Positions 1 to 9,088 of a DNA stretch of 32,650 nucleotides are shown in pieces; within the stretch, counting starts at the first letter, position 1; each line of letters starts with the position of its first letter. Origin of the DNA: Paulinella micropora (taxonomy: Eukaryota > Cercozoa > Imbricatea > Euglyphida > Paulinellidae). The notes beneath the pieces were generated by a model that ran no database searches, was not told where the DNA came from, and saw only the letters and a program-made list of their open reading frames with translations. The stretch lies in assembly GCA_019918135.1 (NCBI GenBank), contig WBZZ01006262.1, forward strand, positions 1 to 32,650, given 5' to 3'. Both the position numbers and the translations under genes were made by a program.

Positions 1-209
1 AATGTGCAAGGAAGGTTTATGTGTAAGAAAAAGAGGGGCGTGTTTGGTACCAATTTGAATTCTGTTAGCGACTTTTTCTGCTCAACAAAGTTCCACATGT
101 CTTCCCATTCCTTTTTGAATTGTTCTCCCATACCTTCTATGTGGGTAACCTTGTCTTTGCAAGCATTCTGCTGTACCCATTTCAAGAGTTCTCGGTCTTC
201 GTCGCCCAT
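1..209 (-). CDS. Partial gene, N-terminal part of an unknown protein
   Basis: An ATG at 207-209 on the minus strand opens a frame that stays open to the left edge of the window, about 69 codons with no stop. The protein begins MGDEDRELLKWVQQ and is hydrophilic and rich in Glu, Lys and Trp for its first 45 or so residues. After that it turns hydrophobic (TPLFFLHINL), so the last third may be intron or genuine sequence. I recognise no domain. The base composition is less GC-rich than the F-box genes further right, but the codon choice looks coding. The gene continues outside the window. A spliced structure is possible but cannot be shown here. Confidence 0.45.
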   Translation of the reverse strand, partial: MGDEDRELLKWVQQNACKDKVTHIEGMGEQFKKEWEDMWNFVEQKKSLTEFKLVPNTPLFFLHINLPCT

Positions 210-1399
210 ACCTTACGGAAGGCGCGTAAATAAAGTTTTTTAGCAAATATTATATTTTGTAATACTTGGCTGATTATAACGGGGCAACTTGAAATGAGAG
301 AGAGAGACTGATTGCAAGCAGCAAGGTGAGGGTGGGGTGGGGGGGGAAGTAAGAAATGCAAGGGGAAAAGGACAGGTGGGTGGATGGGAAGATCTTTGTT
401 GGACTCGTAGGATGGTTTTTCTTTCACGTTGATCCTGTTTTGTTTTGTGTGTGTGTGTGTTTTTAGTTTATTATCACCACGGGATGTCTGAGTGCAAAGG
501 CAAGGAGGAATTTGGTAGAACATTCAAGGAATGTAAGACTCAGCTCACGCAGAATGCACGCGCGACAGAACACACACACACACCCTTGTTCAGAAAGACA
601 AAAAAAAGAAAGAAAACAACAGACACATAAAATTACACACACAAATTCATAACACTACAAATCATACACACCCAAATTCAGACGACGATACACAGAGATT
701 AGAAAATCCCCCCACCCTCTCTTTATCTTGGACTTTTCACAAATCGTTTCTGTATCCTTTGGCAAGACTGCATTTTGTGTGTGAGTGATCGTCGTGTGAT
801 TTTTGTGTGTGCAGGCGATAGTTTTTACTGTTGGTGTGTTTTGCCCGTATCGAACCACCAGGATTTTATGTCGGTAGTCGGTGCCACCGAAGTGCAAACC
901 GCGCAATATGATACGGTTCGGGGGGGGGGGCCTGTAAAAACCCAAAGCGGTCCACTTTTCGTGTTGGACATTTGGGTATAAAATCAGTTCTGTGCTCTTG
1001 ACAACAAGTGTGTACTGGTTGTATCAGCAACAGTGTCTGTACGTCTGTGTGTCTGTGTCTGTGTCTGTGTGTGTGTATCTGTGTCTGTGTGTGTCTGTCT
1101 GTGTGTGTGTCTGTGTGTGTGTATCTGTGTCTGTGTGTGTGTCTGTGTCTGTGTCTGTGTGTGTGCTTTTGCGAATGTGTGTGTCTGTGTATGTGTGTGT
1201 GTCTGTGTGTCGTGTGTGATTTTTTGCGCATGTTCTTGGGGGTTTGTATACCCTCTGCCACACCCCCCTCCCTTACAACCCCTAACTGTATCAGGCTTGT
1301 GTTTGCATTACCTTTTTTATTGCCCCTCTCTTGTCTCTCCCTGTGTCTAAAAAGGAAACAAAAGGCAGGACAGATGTTGCCGAAAATTGTCAAATAGGT
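210..1399. other. Intergenic region, microsatellite-rich, no gene seen
   Basis: I see no credible gene over about 1.2 kb. The stretch contains a TG run near 446-462, a CA run near 571-583, a G run at 920-929 and a long GT-rich array at about 1031-1220. Open frames across the GT array are only Cys/Val/Ser or Thr/His repeats produced by the dinucleotide pattern. Microsatellites and homopolymers of this kind suit nuclear DNA better than a compact viral genome. Confidence 0.7.
1031..1220. repeat. GT/GTGTCT microsatellite array
   Basis: The array is built from tgtgtgtctgtgtctg-type units in which TG dinucleotides are interrupted by TCTG and TATC steps. It runs for about 190 bases with one break (cttttgcgaa) near 1166-1176. 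It is a compound simple-sequence repeat with no coding or regulatory signal that I can support. Confidence 0.85.
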
Positions 1400-1759
1400 A
1401 TGAGTAAGAGAAGACGCACCGACAAGCCAGATGCGGACGTACTCACCAAGAAGATCCTGTTAGTCAAGCGCGGGAAAGAAGCTGTCAACGAGGCCTGGTG
1501 TCAGCAGGGGCACGAGTTCCGTGTGCACTACAAGGAAGTAGCCGGCTCCGAGGAAAAACGCCTGAAACTTTGCGCTGAGGTTGCGGCATGCAGCGAAGAC
1601 AAGCTCCGCGAACAAAATCACCTGCTTCTGCAAGCACTGTTGGGTGCAAGCAGAATTGCAGAGTCTCATGAGGCAGCCATGGCGTCAATCCTAGAGACCG
1701 GCTGCGAGACTTGCTGCTACTACCCATGCGAAAATTGTGGAGAACTGAACAACTCCTAA
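1400..1759 (+). CDS. Small basic/helical protein with Cys-rich Zn-ribbon-like tail
   Basis: The frame runs from ATG 1400 to TAA 1757-1759, 119 residues. It opens with MSKRRRTDKP, a basic cluster that could be a nuclear localisation signal, and the F-box genes nearby have similar basic starts. The middle is helical and charged. The C-terminus is Cys-rich (CETCCYYPCENCGELNNS) and resembles half of a zinc ribbon. In the same frame after the stop, 12 more codons read DQYECPCGFYQK before the next stop, which would supply the missing CxC half. The stop may therefore be a nonsense change, a sequence error or a readthrough site. An A run of about a dozen bases follows the second stop. No family is recognised and the function is unknown. 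Confidence 0.5.
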   Translation: MSKRRRTDKPDADVLTKKILLVKRGKEAVNEAWCQQGHEFRVHYKEVAGSEEKRLKLCAEVAACSEDKLREQNHLLLQALLGASRIAESHEAAMASILETGCETCCYYPCENCGELNNS

Positions 1760-2388
1760 GATCAGTACGAATGTCCATGCGGTTTCTACCAAAAGTAAAA
1801 AAAAAAAAAGTCTCGGACGTGTTTCTTTAATTAAAAACCCAAAGACATACTGCAACCTGAAACAACGAACAAGCGTGTGTGCCAGTGCTTTATTTTTTTG
1901 CTTCCGGTGTAGTTTGTGTAGGCAGTAAAGGCCGGGACAATTAAGTAAAGCACAAGGGGGGGAGGTCTTGCAGCGCGTAGAACTCAGGCTTTGAAGTCGC
2001 CGATCGCACCACCCACCAGGTTTAAGCTTTTTTTGCAGTTTGGGGCCGGCAGAAGTGATGCGGTGAGATCTAGCTCTCGCAGCCGTGCCAAGCTGCGCTA
2101 CGTCAGTGAGCCCAGCACTTGTTATAAGTCCCGGTCGATGGCTCTGTCAAATCAGGAAAGTCCGTACGGTAGTCTTATTTTATTGGATAAGTTGCAGGAC
2201 CAGGGGGCAGCCCCCGTTGCCACGAATGTTCATCTCTTTCCGTTGTTTGCCAACGGGCCGCGATGACCCTGTGCGCACGTTATTCGTAGCGCGGGGGGGG
2301 GCAACCCCCCGCCGTTAATTTCCCTTTGGTGGTCACCAGAAATCTAGAATTGGTGGTCGAGGGCAGCGAAAGGGGCATTCCACACGGC
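1760..2388. other. Intergenic region with A-tract and possible LRR relic
   Basis: Past the A-tract near 1797-1809 I see no intact gene. On the minus strand, 2061-2117 reads LGSLT, a stop, then RSLARLRELDLT. This resembles leucine-rich repeats of the next gene and may be the remains of a paralogue, but it is too short to be sure. A GC-rich stem-loop lies at about 2292-2313. Confidence 0.4.
2292..2313 (-). terminator. GC-rich stem-loop downstream of F-box/LRR gene 1
   Basis: A G run starting GCGGGGGG pairs with CCCCCCGC across a CAA-containing loop, about 75 bases beyond the stop of the minus-strand F-box/LRR gene. It could mark a transcript 3' end, but the homopolymers may simply pair by composition. 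Confidence 0.25.
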
Positions 2389-3834
2389 TCACGTTTCAAA
2401 ATCGCCGAGAATGTTGGAATTTCTTCTTTTGGTGTATTTGTGTGCCCAGACCACCAACTTCGGGAGCGAGGAACGTGCGGGGTGAAGGGGATTGTCTACA
2501 AAGCCCGAATGCTTGCAAGCGATTCTTGTTTGCAGGAGTTGCAAGTCCCTGTTATTCTGCAGGTCGAGCGGCGTCCCGCTGAGGCTCAGGCTCGACAGCG
2601 CGGGGCTGTCCGTGAGTAGCGCGCACAAGTTCGAGACGCCCGCCACGTTCTCTAGCGTCAGCTCGCGCAGGCACGGAGTCGGGCCCATGGCCCGCAGGTC
2701 GAGCTCAGTTGTACAGTCGGTGACGGTCAACCTCTGCAGCCTGGGCGCGCTGCCGAAACGCAGCCCGTGCAAACACAGGCAGCCGGACAGCACGACGTCC
2801 TCGGCCACGGCCGCAATGTGGTCCAGCTCCTCCAAGAACATCGCCTTGGTGAAGGTCAGCGCGCGCAACCGTGGCCAGCGGCTGAAGAAGCGTGAGGAGC
2901 GCAGCGCCGCGTTGCAGAGTGTCAACCGTTCGACCCGCAGCCCGGCGCTCATGTCTGCGCACGAGTCGTCCAGCAGGCCAAAAGTGTCGTGCAAGGCCAG
3001 GCTCCGCAGCTCGGGCAGACTCGCCAGGCAGGCCAGCAGTTCCGCCACTTCCTGTGCCGTCCGGGCACAGTACTGGAGGCGCAGGTCCTGCAAATGTCGC
3101 AGGCGCCGCAGCACGGGCACGGCGGTCCGGCACACGGCACGCGCCGAAGGAAATCGCAGGCTCCTGAGCTCCGTGAGCTCCGCCAGCCCCTCGGGGCAGC
3201 GATGGCTCTTGTAGTCGGGCAGTGACAACACGCGCAACCGCGGCAGCAGCCTCAGCAGCGCGTCGAGGTCGTCACGCTGCTGGTACGAGCCCGGCAGGTC
3301 GAGCGCTGTTAGCGCCGGGAGCTGCGCGAGCCAGCCCAGCGCGGGCAGCCAGCCACACCTCAAGAAGCGAGCCCGGCGCAGCCGAACCAGCGCGGCTAGC
3401 GGCGAGAGTACAGCCTCGGAAAGGCCCCGGCAGTACTCGAACGACAGCTGCTCCAACGTGGTGAGGCCGGCCAGGGCCCGAACGTCGTCGGCGTCTTTCC
3501 TCCAGGACACGAGCCGCAGCGAGCGAACGCCGGGCAAGCAGCTGGCGCAGTCCGCCAGTGTCCCCGAACCCTCGAACGCCGCGGTATCCACTGTGGCCTC
3601 GGTAATGGAGGAGCCGCGCGCTCGCAGCGCGAGCAACACCGCTTTGGGCGGAAGGCAGGGCAGCAGCAGCTCGGTGGGCCGCCAGCGGTCGGAGCCCCAG
3701 AGCCCGCCGCGGCACACTCGTGACAAACGCAGCAAATCTAGGTGCGGCAGAAAGCCAAGGAGCAGCCGGACCACGTCTGTCGACAGTCTGGGCGGAAGCG
3801 CTCTTTTCTGGCGCTTTCGGTGCGGGCTGTTCAT
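2389..3834 (-). CDS. F-box and leucine-rich-repeat protein (1)
   Basis: This unbroken 481-residue frame starts at ATG 3834, the first ATG in the frame, and begins MNSPHRKRQKRALPP, a basic nuclear-signal-like start. An F-box-like helix set follows at about residues 14-45 (LSTDVVRLLLGFLPHLDLLRLSRVCRG). From about residue 60 to 440 come regular leucine-rich repeats of the LxxLxLxxC/N type (LRSLRLVSW, LRRLRHLQDLRLQYC, LRSLALHDT). F-box/LRR proteins are substrate adaptors of SCF ubiquitin ligases: the F-box binds Skp1 and the LRR arc binds the target. That role is inferred from the family, and no target can be named. The gene is strongly GC-rich. It is divergent from a second F-box/LRR gene across a 327-bp intergenic region, which suggests an old duplication. 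Confidence 0.75.
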   Translation of the reverse strand: MNSPHRKRQKRALPPRLSTDVVRLLLGFLPHLDLLRLSRVCRGGLWGSDRWRPTELLLPCLPPKAVLLALRARGSSITEATVDTAAFEGSGTLADCASCLPGVRSLRLVSWRKDADDVRALAGLTTLEQLSFEYCRGLSEAVLSPLAALVRLRRARFLRCGWLPALGWLAQLPALTALDLPGSYQQRDDLDALLRLLPRLRVLSLPDYKSHRCPEGLAELTELRSLRFPSARAVCRTAVPVLRRLRHLQDLRLQYCARTAQEVAELLACLASLPELRSLALHDTFGLLDDSCADMSAGLRVERLTLCNAALRSSRFFSRWPRLRALTFTKAMFLEELDHIAAVAEDVVLSGCLCLHGLRFGSAPRLQRLTVTDCTTELDLRAMGPTPCLRELTLENVAGVSNLCALLTDSPALSSLSLSGTPLDLQNNRDLQLLQTRIACKHSGFVDNPLHPARSSLPKLVVWAHKYTKRRNSNILGDFET

Positions 3835-3958
3835 CGACAGGCTGAGAAGAAGAGAAAAAGTAACAGCCAAGCCCCGCCCAAAGGGGACGAGCTAGACAAG
3901 AGCGCGCGGTGCGGGAAATGGGGGGGGAGAGGGGCACGGGACGGGGGTTGGGACCGGA

Positions 3959-3988
3959 GGGGCCGGAGGGGCCGGCCCCTCCGGCCCC
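3959..3988. repeat. 30-nt perfect GC palindrome between divergent F-box genes
   Basis: The sequence around the centre 3973/3974 (GGGGCCGG...CCGGCCCC) is self-complementary over 30 consecutive bases. It lies in the shared upstream region of the two divergent F-box/LRR genes. It could form a cruciform or be a symmetric protein-binding site. The base composition is extreme, so part of the symmetry may be compositional. Confidence 0.7.
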
Positions 3989-4161
3989 CCCAAACGGGCC
4001 CCCCCCTAAAATTGCACCCTACTCCCCCTCCCTGCTCTTCTTTTTTTTTCTTCCCCGCTGCCCGCACAAAAAAAAGTTGGCAGGGCTTTTTTCGTTTTGT
4101 TATTTGGGAGTCTACCACACAAATTTAAGAGCTTTGTTTACGATTTGTTAGGCAGGCTGTG

Positions 4162-5785
4162 ATGAGTGCCAAGAGCTCAACAGACGGCCCCCCTGCCGCC
4201 AAGAGGCGCCGTACCTCAGAGACCCTAAAGTACACTTCTCTTCCTCCCGATTCTCTCGTGTCCCCCTTGCTTATTTTCTGTTCTTTTGCTTGTTTTTTCG
4301 GGGTTTTTGCGCTGGGTGGGTGTGTGTGGCTGGCCCGGTTCTGCCACAAGCCAAGAACCAGCGCCCGGCGGAACCCCGCAGGTTCCGCCGTTCTTGTTTT
4401 TTTGGTGGTTGCTTTTTTTTGCAGGCGTTTTTGACTTGTCAGGCGTGGCTAGAGATGCTGCCGGCTGATATCTGGCCCTGCGTGCTGAGCCTCGGGAGGC
4501 TTGCAGACGCTCTGTGCGTGGCCTCTGCCTCGAAGTCTCTGCACAGCTTCTTCCTGACCAACAGCGACGTGTGGTCCGGCCTAGCCTTCACCGAGAGCCT
4601 GGATCTGGCCGACGAAGGCTGCGTCGCTATGCTCGAGCGATGGAGGCCGGTGTGGCCCAAGCGAAAGTGTCGTTCTTTTCCTGCGACTTAGAAGGCCCAG
4701 AACCTGGTGCCAAGTTGCTGGAGGGGCTGCGCTTTAAGCAACTGGATCTCACAGAGTGTTCGGGAAAGCACCTGGCCGACCTCAGCGGCGTGCGCGCCGA
4801 CCTGTTGATCATTGACCACGGACAGCTGCATCTTGCTAGCTGGCCCGCTCAGGTTAGGGCGCTGCACTTCGAAGGCGGCCTAGACTCTGTGTACTGGTAC
4901 TTGCAACAAAACAAGACAGAGCTACCCTGCCTACCGGAGCTGCGCGAGCTGAGCGTCTCCTTCAAGCGCCTACACGGAGACCGGCACAACCCGGCCCTCG
5001 ATCAGAAATTGCGCTCCAAACTAGCTAGGAATTTGACCAGAATGCCACCCGCGCTGAGACGGCTGTCACTCCAGGGCTGCCGTCTAGACGCCGCTTCGTT
5101 GGAGCTCGTGCTGCGAGCGCTGACTGCTCTGGAAGAGCTCGGCCTGTCGGAAGACGCCAACCGCGGCCACGGCCTGAGCAGTTACGACCTCAAGGACTGC
5201 CCCAGCCTACGCCAACTGCGGTTGCGAGCTCTGAGGCTGAACGGGTTCCCGCACCTCAACTTCGACGTGCTCCGGCACGTCGACCGCGAGCACCTGCGGC
5301 TGCTGCACCTGGACTCTTGCCTGGGCGGTGACGAGGCGGGTGATGTCAAGCTCCTGAGTGACGCCCGCCAGCTCGGGCAGTTGCGGGTGCGAGATCCGAG
5401 ATGCGAGTCCCTGCTTGCTCATTTCCCTACCGGGCTCAAGTTACGAGTGCTGGCGCTAGAAGGCCTGCGCTCAGACAATGCAGTCGGGCTGCGGGTGCTG
5501 GCTGGTTTACGCTTGCACAAGTTGCGGCTGCTGTCGCTGATTGGGGGGGATGTGGACGTCATTGCCGGCCTGCAGCAGCCAGAGCTGCTGCTGCAGTTCC
5601 CTGAGCTGCAAACCCTGGTCCTAGACCGCGAGGCCTCGAGCAAAGAAACCTGGAGTACATTGACGTCCTGGTTGCAACGAAACCTACACCCGACGTTAAC
5701 AAGCGCCGGCCTGGTAGATGAATCTAGAAAACAAGCCCGTGACTTGTACTTGGAAGGATCGGCGTCACAGCTGCTGGGAGACTGA
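4162..5785 (+). CDS. F-box and leucine-rich-repeat protein (2), one frame break and possible intron
   Basis: The C-terminal part (about 4650-5785) is a clear LRR protein with repeats such as LRRLSLQGCRLDAASL, LEELGLS and LRLLHLDSCLGG. The F-box (MLPADIWPCVLSLGRLADALC, then SLHSFF) is read in another frame from ATG 4455. The two frames join somewhere in 4620-4689, consistent with one missing base. Upstream, ATG 4162 opens MSAKSSTDGPPAAKRRRTSE, a basic start like that of the neighbouring F-box gene. Between about 4250 and 4437 the DNA turns T-rich and non-coding in character and ends in tttttttgcag, so it may be an intron joining this start to the F-box. The minimal reading is a start at 4455. 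The likely role is an SCF-type ubiquitin ligase adaptor. A polyadenylation-like AATAAA follows the stop. Confidence 0.6.
4366..4390 (+). repeat. 10-bp perfect stem-loop in putative intron/5' region
   Basis: CGGCGGAACC pairs perfectly with GGTTCCGCCG across a 5-base loop (CCGCA). It lies inside the T-rich non-coding stretch ahead of the F-box of the second F-box/LRR gene. It may be a structured intron element or a promoter-proximal hairpin. Confidence 0.6.
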
Positions 5786-6318
5786 AAAAGCAAAAATTAG
5801 CCTCAATAAATTCACCTTTTAATTTAAAAAAAAAAAGTTGTACGGCGCGACTTTGGTTTGGTAGCGTAATTGACGGACGGTGGAGAGACGGGAAGATGGG
5901 GGGGGGGGGGGGCCGGTCTTTCTCAAATACATTTCTTTGTTCGCTTGTTGATATTTTTCGCAGCTCTGAACGGGGGGGTGTGCGCGGCGAAGTTTTCCCT
6001 CCACGTCCTCCGGACGGAGCACGGTGGAGGACGCGGCGGCCAGACAAAAAGTCAACAAACAGAAGGCCGCTTGTGGTCTCGCTTCTTTTTTTTTGCCGGG
6101 CGCGCCGGCCCCCCCCCTTCCATTGCCCTCCTGACAGAACTTTCCTTCTTTTTGTTCCGGGCGGGTGGGCATTGGAGGGACGGGGGAAGATGGGGCAGAG
6201 GGGGGGGGCCGTTTTCCTCCTTGGCGCCGGCCCCCCCCCCCCTGCACGTCCCTCTTTTTTTTGCTAATATCTTTTCCCCGTCACAGGCCAGATATTCTGG
6301 CGCTCTAAATTCCCAAAG
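5786..6318. other. Intergenic region with G/T homopolymers, no gene seen
   Basis: About 530 bases without a credible gene. There is a 15-G run at about 5898-5912 and a T-rich stretch near 6086. A motif of the form GGAGRGACGGG...AAGATGGGG occurs at about 5881-5901 and again at about 6175-6194, followed each time by a G run and GGCCG. The second copy leads into the next gene, so the pair could be a duplicated promoter segment. Confidence 0.5.
5805..5810 (+). promoter_or_regulatory. AATAAA polyadenylation-like signal
   Basis: AATAAA lies 20 bases after the TGA of the second F-box/LRR gene and just ahead of an A run at about 5825-5835. This is the position expected of a eukaryotic poly(A) signal. 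Confidence 0.4.
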
Positions 6319-7649
6319 ATGGAGAAGAAATGCGCTGACGCGGATTGCGACAACCAGGTGTTCAAGAAAGTCGTGCTTGTCGGCGCCGGTGGCGGCGGGG
6401 ATTTCCAGGGCGTGCTTGCACTTGCGATTGCCGCCTACAAAGTCTATGCGGCCAGGAAAAAACAAGCTCTTGGACAACCGCCGGGACAACGCACGTACTA
6501 CCCCGTGACAGCTGGCTATTTCTGGGCTGATGGCTACAAGAAAGCCATGGAAAACATGGTTGATCCTAAAAAGAACAGGAGGCCTAGCGACTCGCGGCCC
6601 CCACTGACACTGGATGAAGCAGAAAAGTGGTTCACAGCCCTGCAATTGAGACAGACGTGTTGCGGCGCAACCAGGCGTTCGAGATCCCCGGAGTCGGCGC
6701 CGGTGCTTTTACGGACGGCCTGGACGACGACCTCCTGGCCAAGCTAGCGCCCAACAAAGAGGGTCGCGCAGAACAGATCAAACAACTTGAGGCCAGCCTG
6801 GCAAGCGCGGATTTCGTCTACTGTTCGCTGGCTGCGGAGAGCCTGAGCACCGAGCAATTCAGGAATCAGTACAATCTCTTTGCAAAAATCATCGCTAATC
6901 CTTACATGACCCCTACAACAGACACGGGTGACATGAAAGCAATGAAAGCAGCGCTGGCCGAGTACCTCAGAAAGACGGTCGACGACGAGGACGGCGGCTT
7001 CGAGGTGCGCATTTTTGACGCGGGCGGCGACATTACCAGCCCCGGGCGGAACGGACGGGACGTGAGAGTGTGCCTAGCGCTTCAAGAGCTATTCAAGGAT
7101 GGAGAGATCAATGGTTTCAAGAGCCTGCAGATCCACGTGGCGGGCGCGGGCGTGGACTCGCACACGACCCCTGCCAAGGCCCTGCAGAACATGTACCAGT
7201 GGGCCGAGGATAACAAAGCAACCGTGACCACGAACGACGGCCTGGGGGAGTCTTTGTGCACGGTCCTGCAGGAGGCGGATTTCGCGGAAAACGTGCGTAA
7301 AAGTGGGCGCGCGAACGGAAACTACATCATAGCCCGCGAGATTTACAAAGAGCTGCTGAAGAAAGGCGAGTACAGGTCCATTGCAGATTTGGAGGACCTA
7401 AAAAGTGATTATTTAAAAGACTATTTGCTGAAACGCGAGGACGTGAAACGCGACCCTAACAAGGGGACAGTCATTACCGCTGAATTCGGCGCGGCTGACG
7501 GCTTGGCCAAGCTCACAGAGCTGTTCAAAGGCCTGGCTGCTTACTACGTGATCCAGTTACCGCTACAGAAGGAGCGCACGTCGGAAGCACAGGAAACGCC
7601 GCAGCATGTTTCGATTTCGCTGACAGTGTCGTCTCAATCCGGACAATAG
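6319..7649 (+). CDS. DUF1152-like protein, split by one frame break
   Basis: ATG 6319 opens a frame with a nucleotide-binding-like glycine loop at residues 18-28 (VVLVGAGGGGDFQ), then TYYPVTAGYFWADGY. The frame passes at about 6613-6660 into a second frame that runs to TAG 7649 and contains IPGVGAGAFTDGLDDDLL, FEVRIFDAGGDITSPGRNGR and LQIHVAGAGVDSHTTP. This order (glycine loop, later GGD, later G-x-GVD) is what I know from DUF1152 proteins, whose biochemical function is not established. An A tract at 6622-6625 (GAAAAG) that was one base longer would join the frames cleanly. The joined product would be about 443 residues, slightly longer than typical family members. The family assignment is by motif memory only and is moderate. 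Confidence 0.5.
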
Positions 7650-7943
7650 AACACGGGCAAAGAGCAAATGGTAGGGCGGGAAGCAAAGTCAAACAAAGAA
7701 CAGATGTCAAGAGTATTAATTAAAAAAAAGATTTTTACGTTGCTCGGGGCTTGCGATTTCAGCTCTTTCCCAGAGAAAAAAGGGCGCGGGCGGGCCAGGG
7801 GAAAACCGGGTGGGGGGGGGTGACTGGACGCACAGGAGGGAAGGAAAAAAAAGGAACGAGGGCGATTGGCACAACCACGGGAGGGGCACCAGAAGAAAAA
7901 AGCACAAAAAAAGGCAAGGTGATTAACCAGCACAGAAATACAA

Positions 7944-8729
7944 ATGGTCCGGGGTAGTAGTAGTTGGGTGCTAGGCCTCGTGTTCGGGGTGGCGAGCGCG
8001 CTGGACCCGTGCTGGGGCAGGCTGCAGACGGTCCAGAAAGAGTGCAACGCCAGCGACTGCCTGCACCAGGTGCTCGTCAGCCCCGCCTCGCTGGACGACA
8101 AGCTGCTCGCCACGTACTGGAGCAGGAGCCTGCTCTGGTCGCGCGCGACCAACGCAAGGCACGTGCTGTGGCCGCAGGAGCAAACGGACTGCATCGCCAG
8201 GCTGTACTTTCCCGAGGTGTGGGAGGCGTACGAACGTGTGCCCCCGCCTGTGCAACGCACGGCCGCGGGCCTGATGCTGCTGCACAAGTACGGCGGCATG
8301 TACGCGGACCTGTCGTTGGCCCCGCCGAGGACGGAGCAGCCGTTGTCCGGCGCGGACTGCTTTTTCTTGCCGGGCGAGCTGGCGTTCGCGGCGTCCGTGC
8401 GCGGCGCGTCGGTCCCGTACTTTGTGCTGCTGAACATGCTGTCGGGGCCAGCCAATGTGGTTTGGAACGTGACACCGGCCCGCTGGAGCCTGCGCGAGAC
8501 GCTAATCTCGGCCGGCGGCGGCGACCTGGCTGTGAACGGCACGTTCCGGGCCGACGTGCTGGGCAGGACCGAGCTGGTGCGTGTGCTGGACCCCGCCGCG
8601 TTCGAGCTCACGCCGTTCCTCGAGGGCCGCGCGCTGGAGGACGAGCGCTACCGGCCGCGGCTGCTGTGGCGGCTGTACGGCGGCTGGATGGTGGCGCGGC
8701 GGCAGTGGTTGTTGTCGCAGCAGCAATAG
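7944..8729 (+). CDS. Secreted GT32-like glycosyltransferase homologue
   Basis: The frame encodes 261 residues from ATG 7944 to TAG 8727-8729. Residues 1-20 (MVRGSSSWVLGLVFGVASA) look like a signal peptide or N-terminal anchor, and several NxS/T sites and cysteines fit the secretory pathway. Residues 106-124 (TAAGLMLLHKYGGMYADLS) match the [KR]xGGxYxDxD segment of GT32/OCH1-like sugar transferases, which bind a nucleotide sugar and metal through the DxD. Here the second Asp is Ser (D122-L-S), so either the metal site is altered or the protein is a divergent or inactive member. The C-terminus ends soon after a conserved-looking ERYRPRLLWRLYGGWMV segment. The donor and acceptor sugars cannot be told. 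The codon use is strongly GC-rich. Confidence 0.6.
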   Translation: MVRGSSSWVLGLVFGVASALDPCWGRLQTVQKECNASDCLHQVLVSPASLDDKLLATYWSRSLLWSRATNARHVLWPQEQTDCIARLYFPEVWEAYERVPPPVQRTAAGLMLLHKYGGMYADLSLAPPRTEQPLSGADCFFLPGELAFAASVRGASVPYFVLLNMLSGPANVVWNVTPARWSLRETLISAGGGDLAVNGTFRADVLGRTELVRVLDPAAFELTPFLEGRALEDERYRPRLLWRLYGGWMVARRQWLLSQQQ

Positions 8730-9088
8730 GGCTGGCGCGCGGCGGCGGCCTCTGTTGCTGCCGGGGCTACCGCCTGGTCCTAGTCAAGGGCTACCAGAGC
8801 GCGCCCGCGAGCTAGCTACCGTCACAAGAGTGCCTCCAGGGGAAAAAAATCACAAGACATTTTATCCTCAAACCCGCACGTCTGTAAATCGTGCGTGCAT
8901 TTCTTTTTTTTTTGCTTGCTGGCTACCGGTGGGAGGGGGGGGGGAGGCGCGTAAAAAAGGGGGGGGGGCAGAGTAAACCGTGTGGAGAGAAAGGAGGGTA
9001 GGGGCATCGGCAGGGAAAAGAAAAGGGGAAAGCGACAGAAAAAGAAAACTTGAGACAGGAACCATCGCAGTGTAGAAAGTAAAAACAC
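8730..9088. other. Intergenic region, G-rich, no gene seen
   Basis: About 360 bases follow the glycosyltransferase gene. There are G runs near 8934-8943 and 8961-8969 and a T run near 8903-8913. No open frame has recognisable protein character. Confidence 0.55.

Noticed and set aside
1031..1220. Possible CRISPR-like array
   Set aside because: The units are irregular 6-12-base simple-sequence repeats with no spacers of uniform length.
866..1393. Long open frames across the GT microsatellite on both strands
   Set aside because: They are Cys/Val or Thr/His repeats forced by the dinucleotide pattern, with no protein character outside the repeat.
2061..2117. LRR pseudogene on the minus strand
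   Set aside because: Only about 18 residues resemble an LRR, with an internal stop. This is suggestive but too short to annotate as a gene.
4514..4640. Upstream extension of the second LRR frame (MRGLCLEV...)
   Set aside because: It overlaps the F-box in another frame and is Arg/Pro-rich shadow sequence. The F-box frame is the coding one here.
6613..6660. Tiny GT-AG introns (11-29 nt) as the cause of the host-gene frame breaks
   Set aside because: Suitable GT...AG pairs can be found by chance near some breaks, but they are far below normal intron length. A single homopolymer base explains most breaks better, including those in the element.
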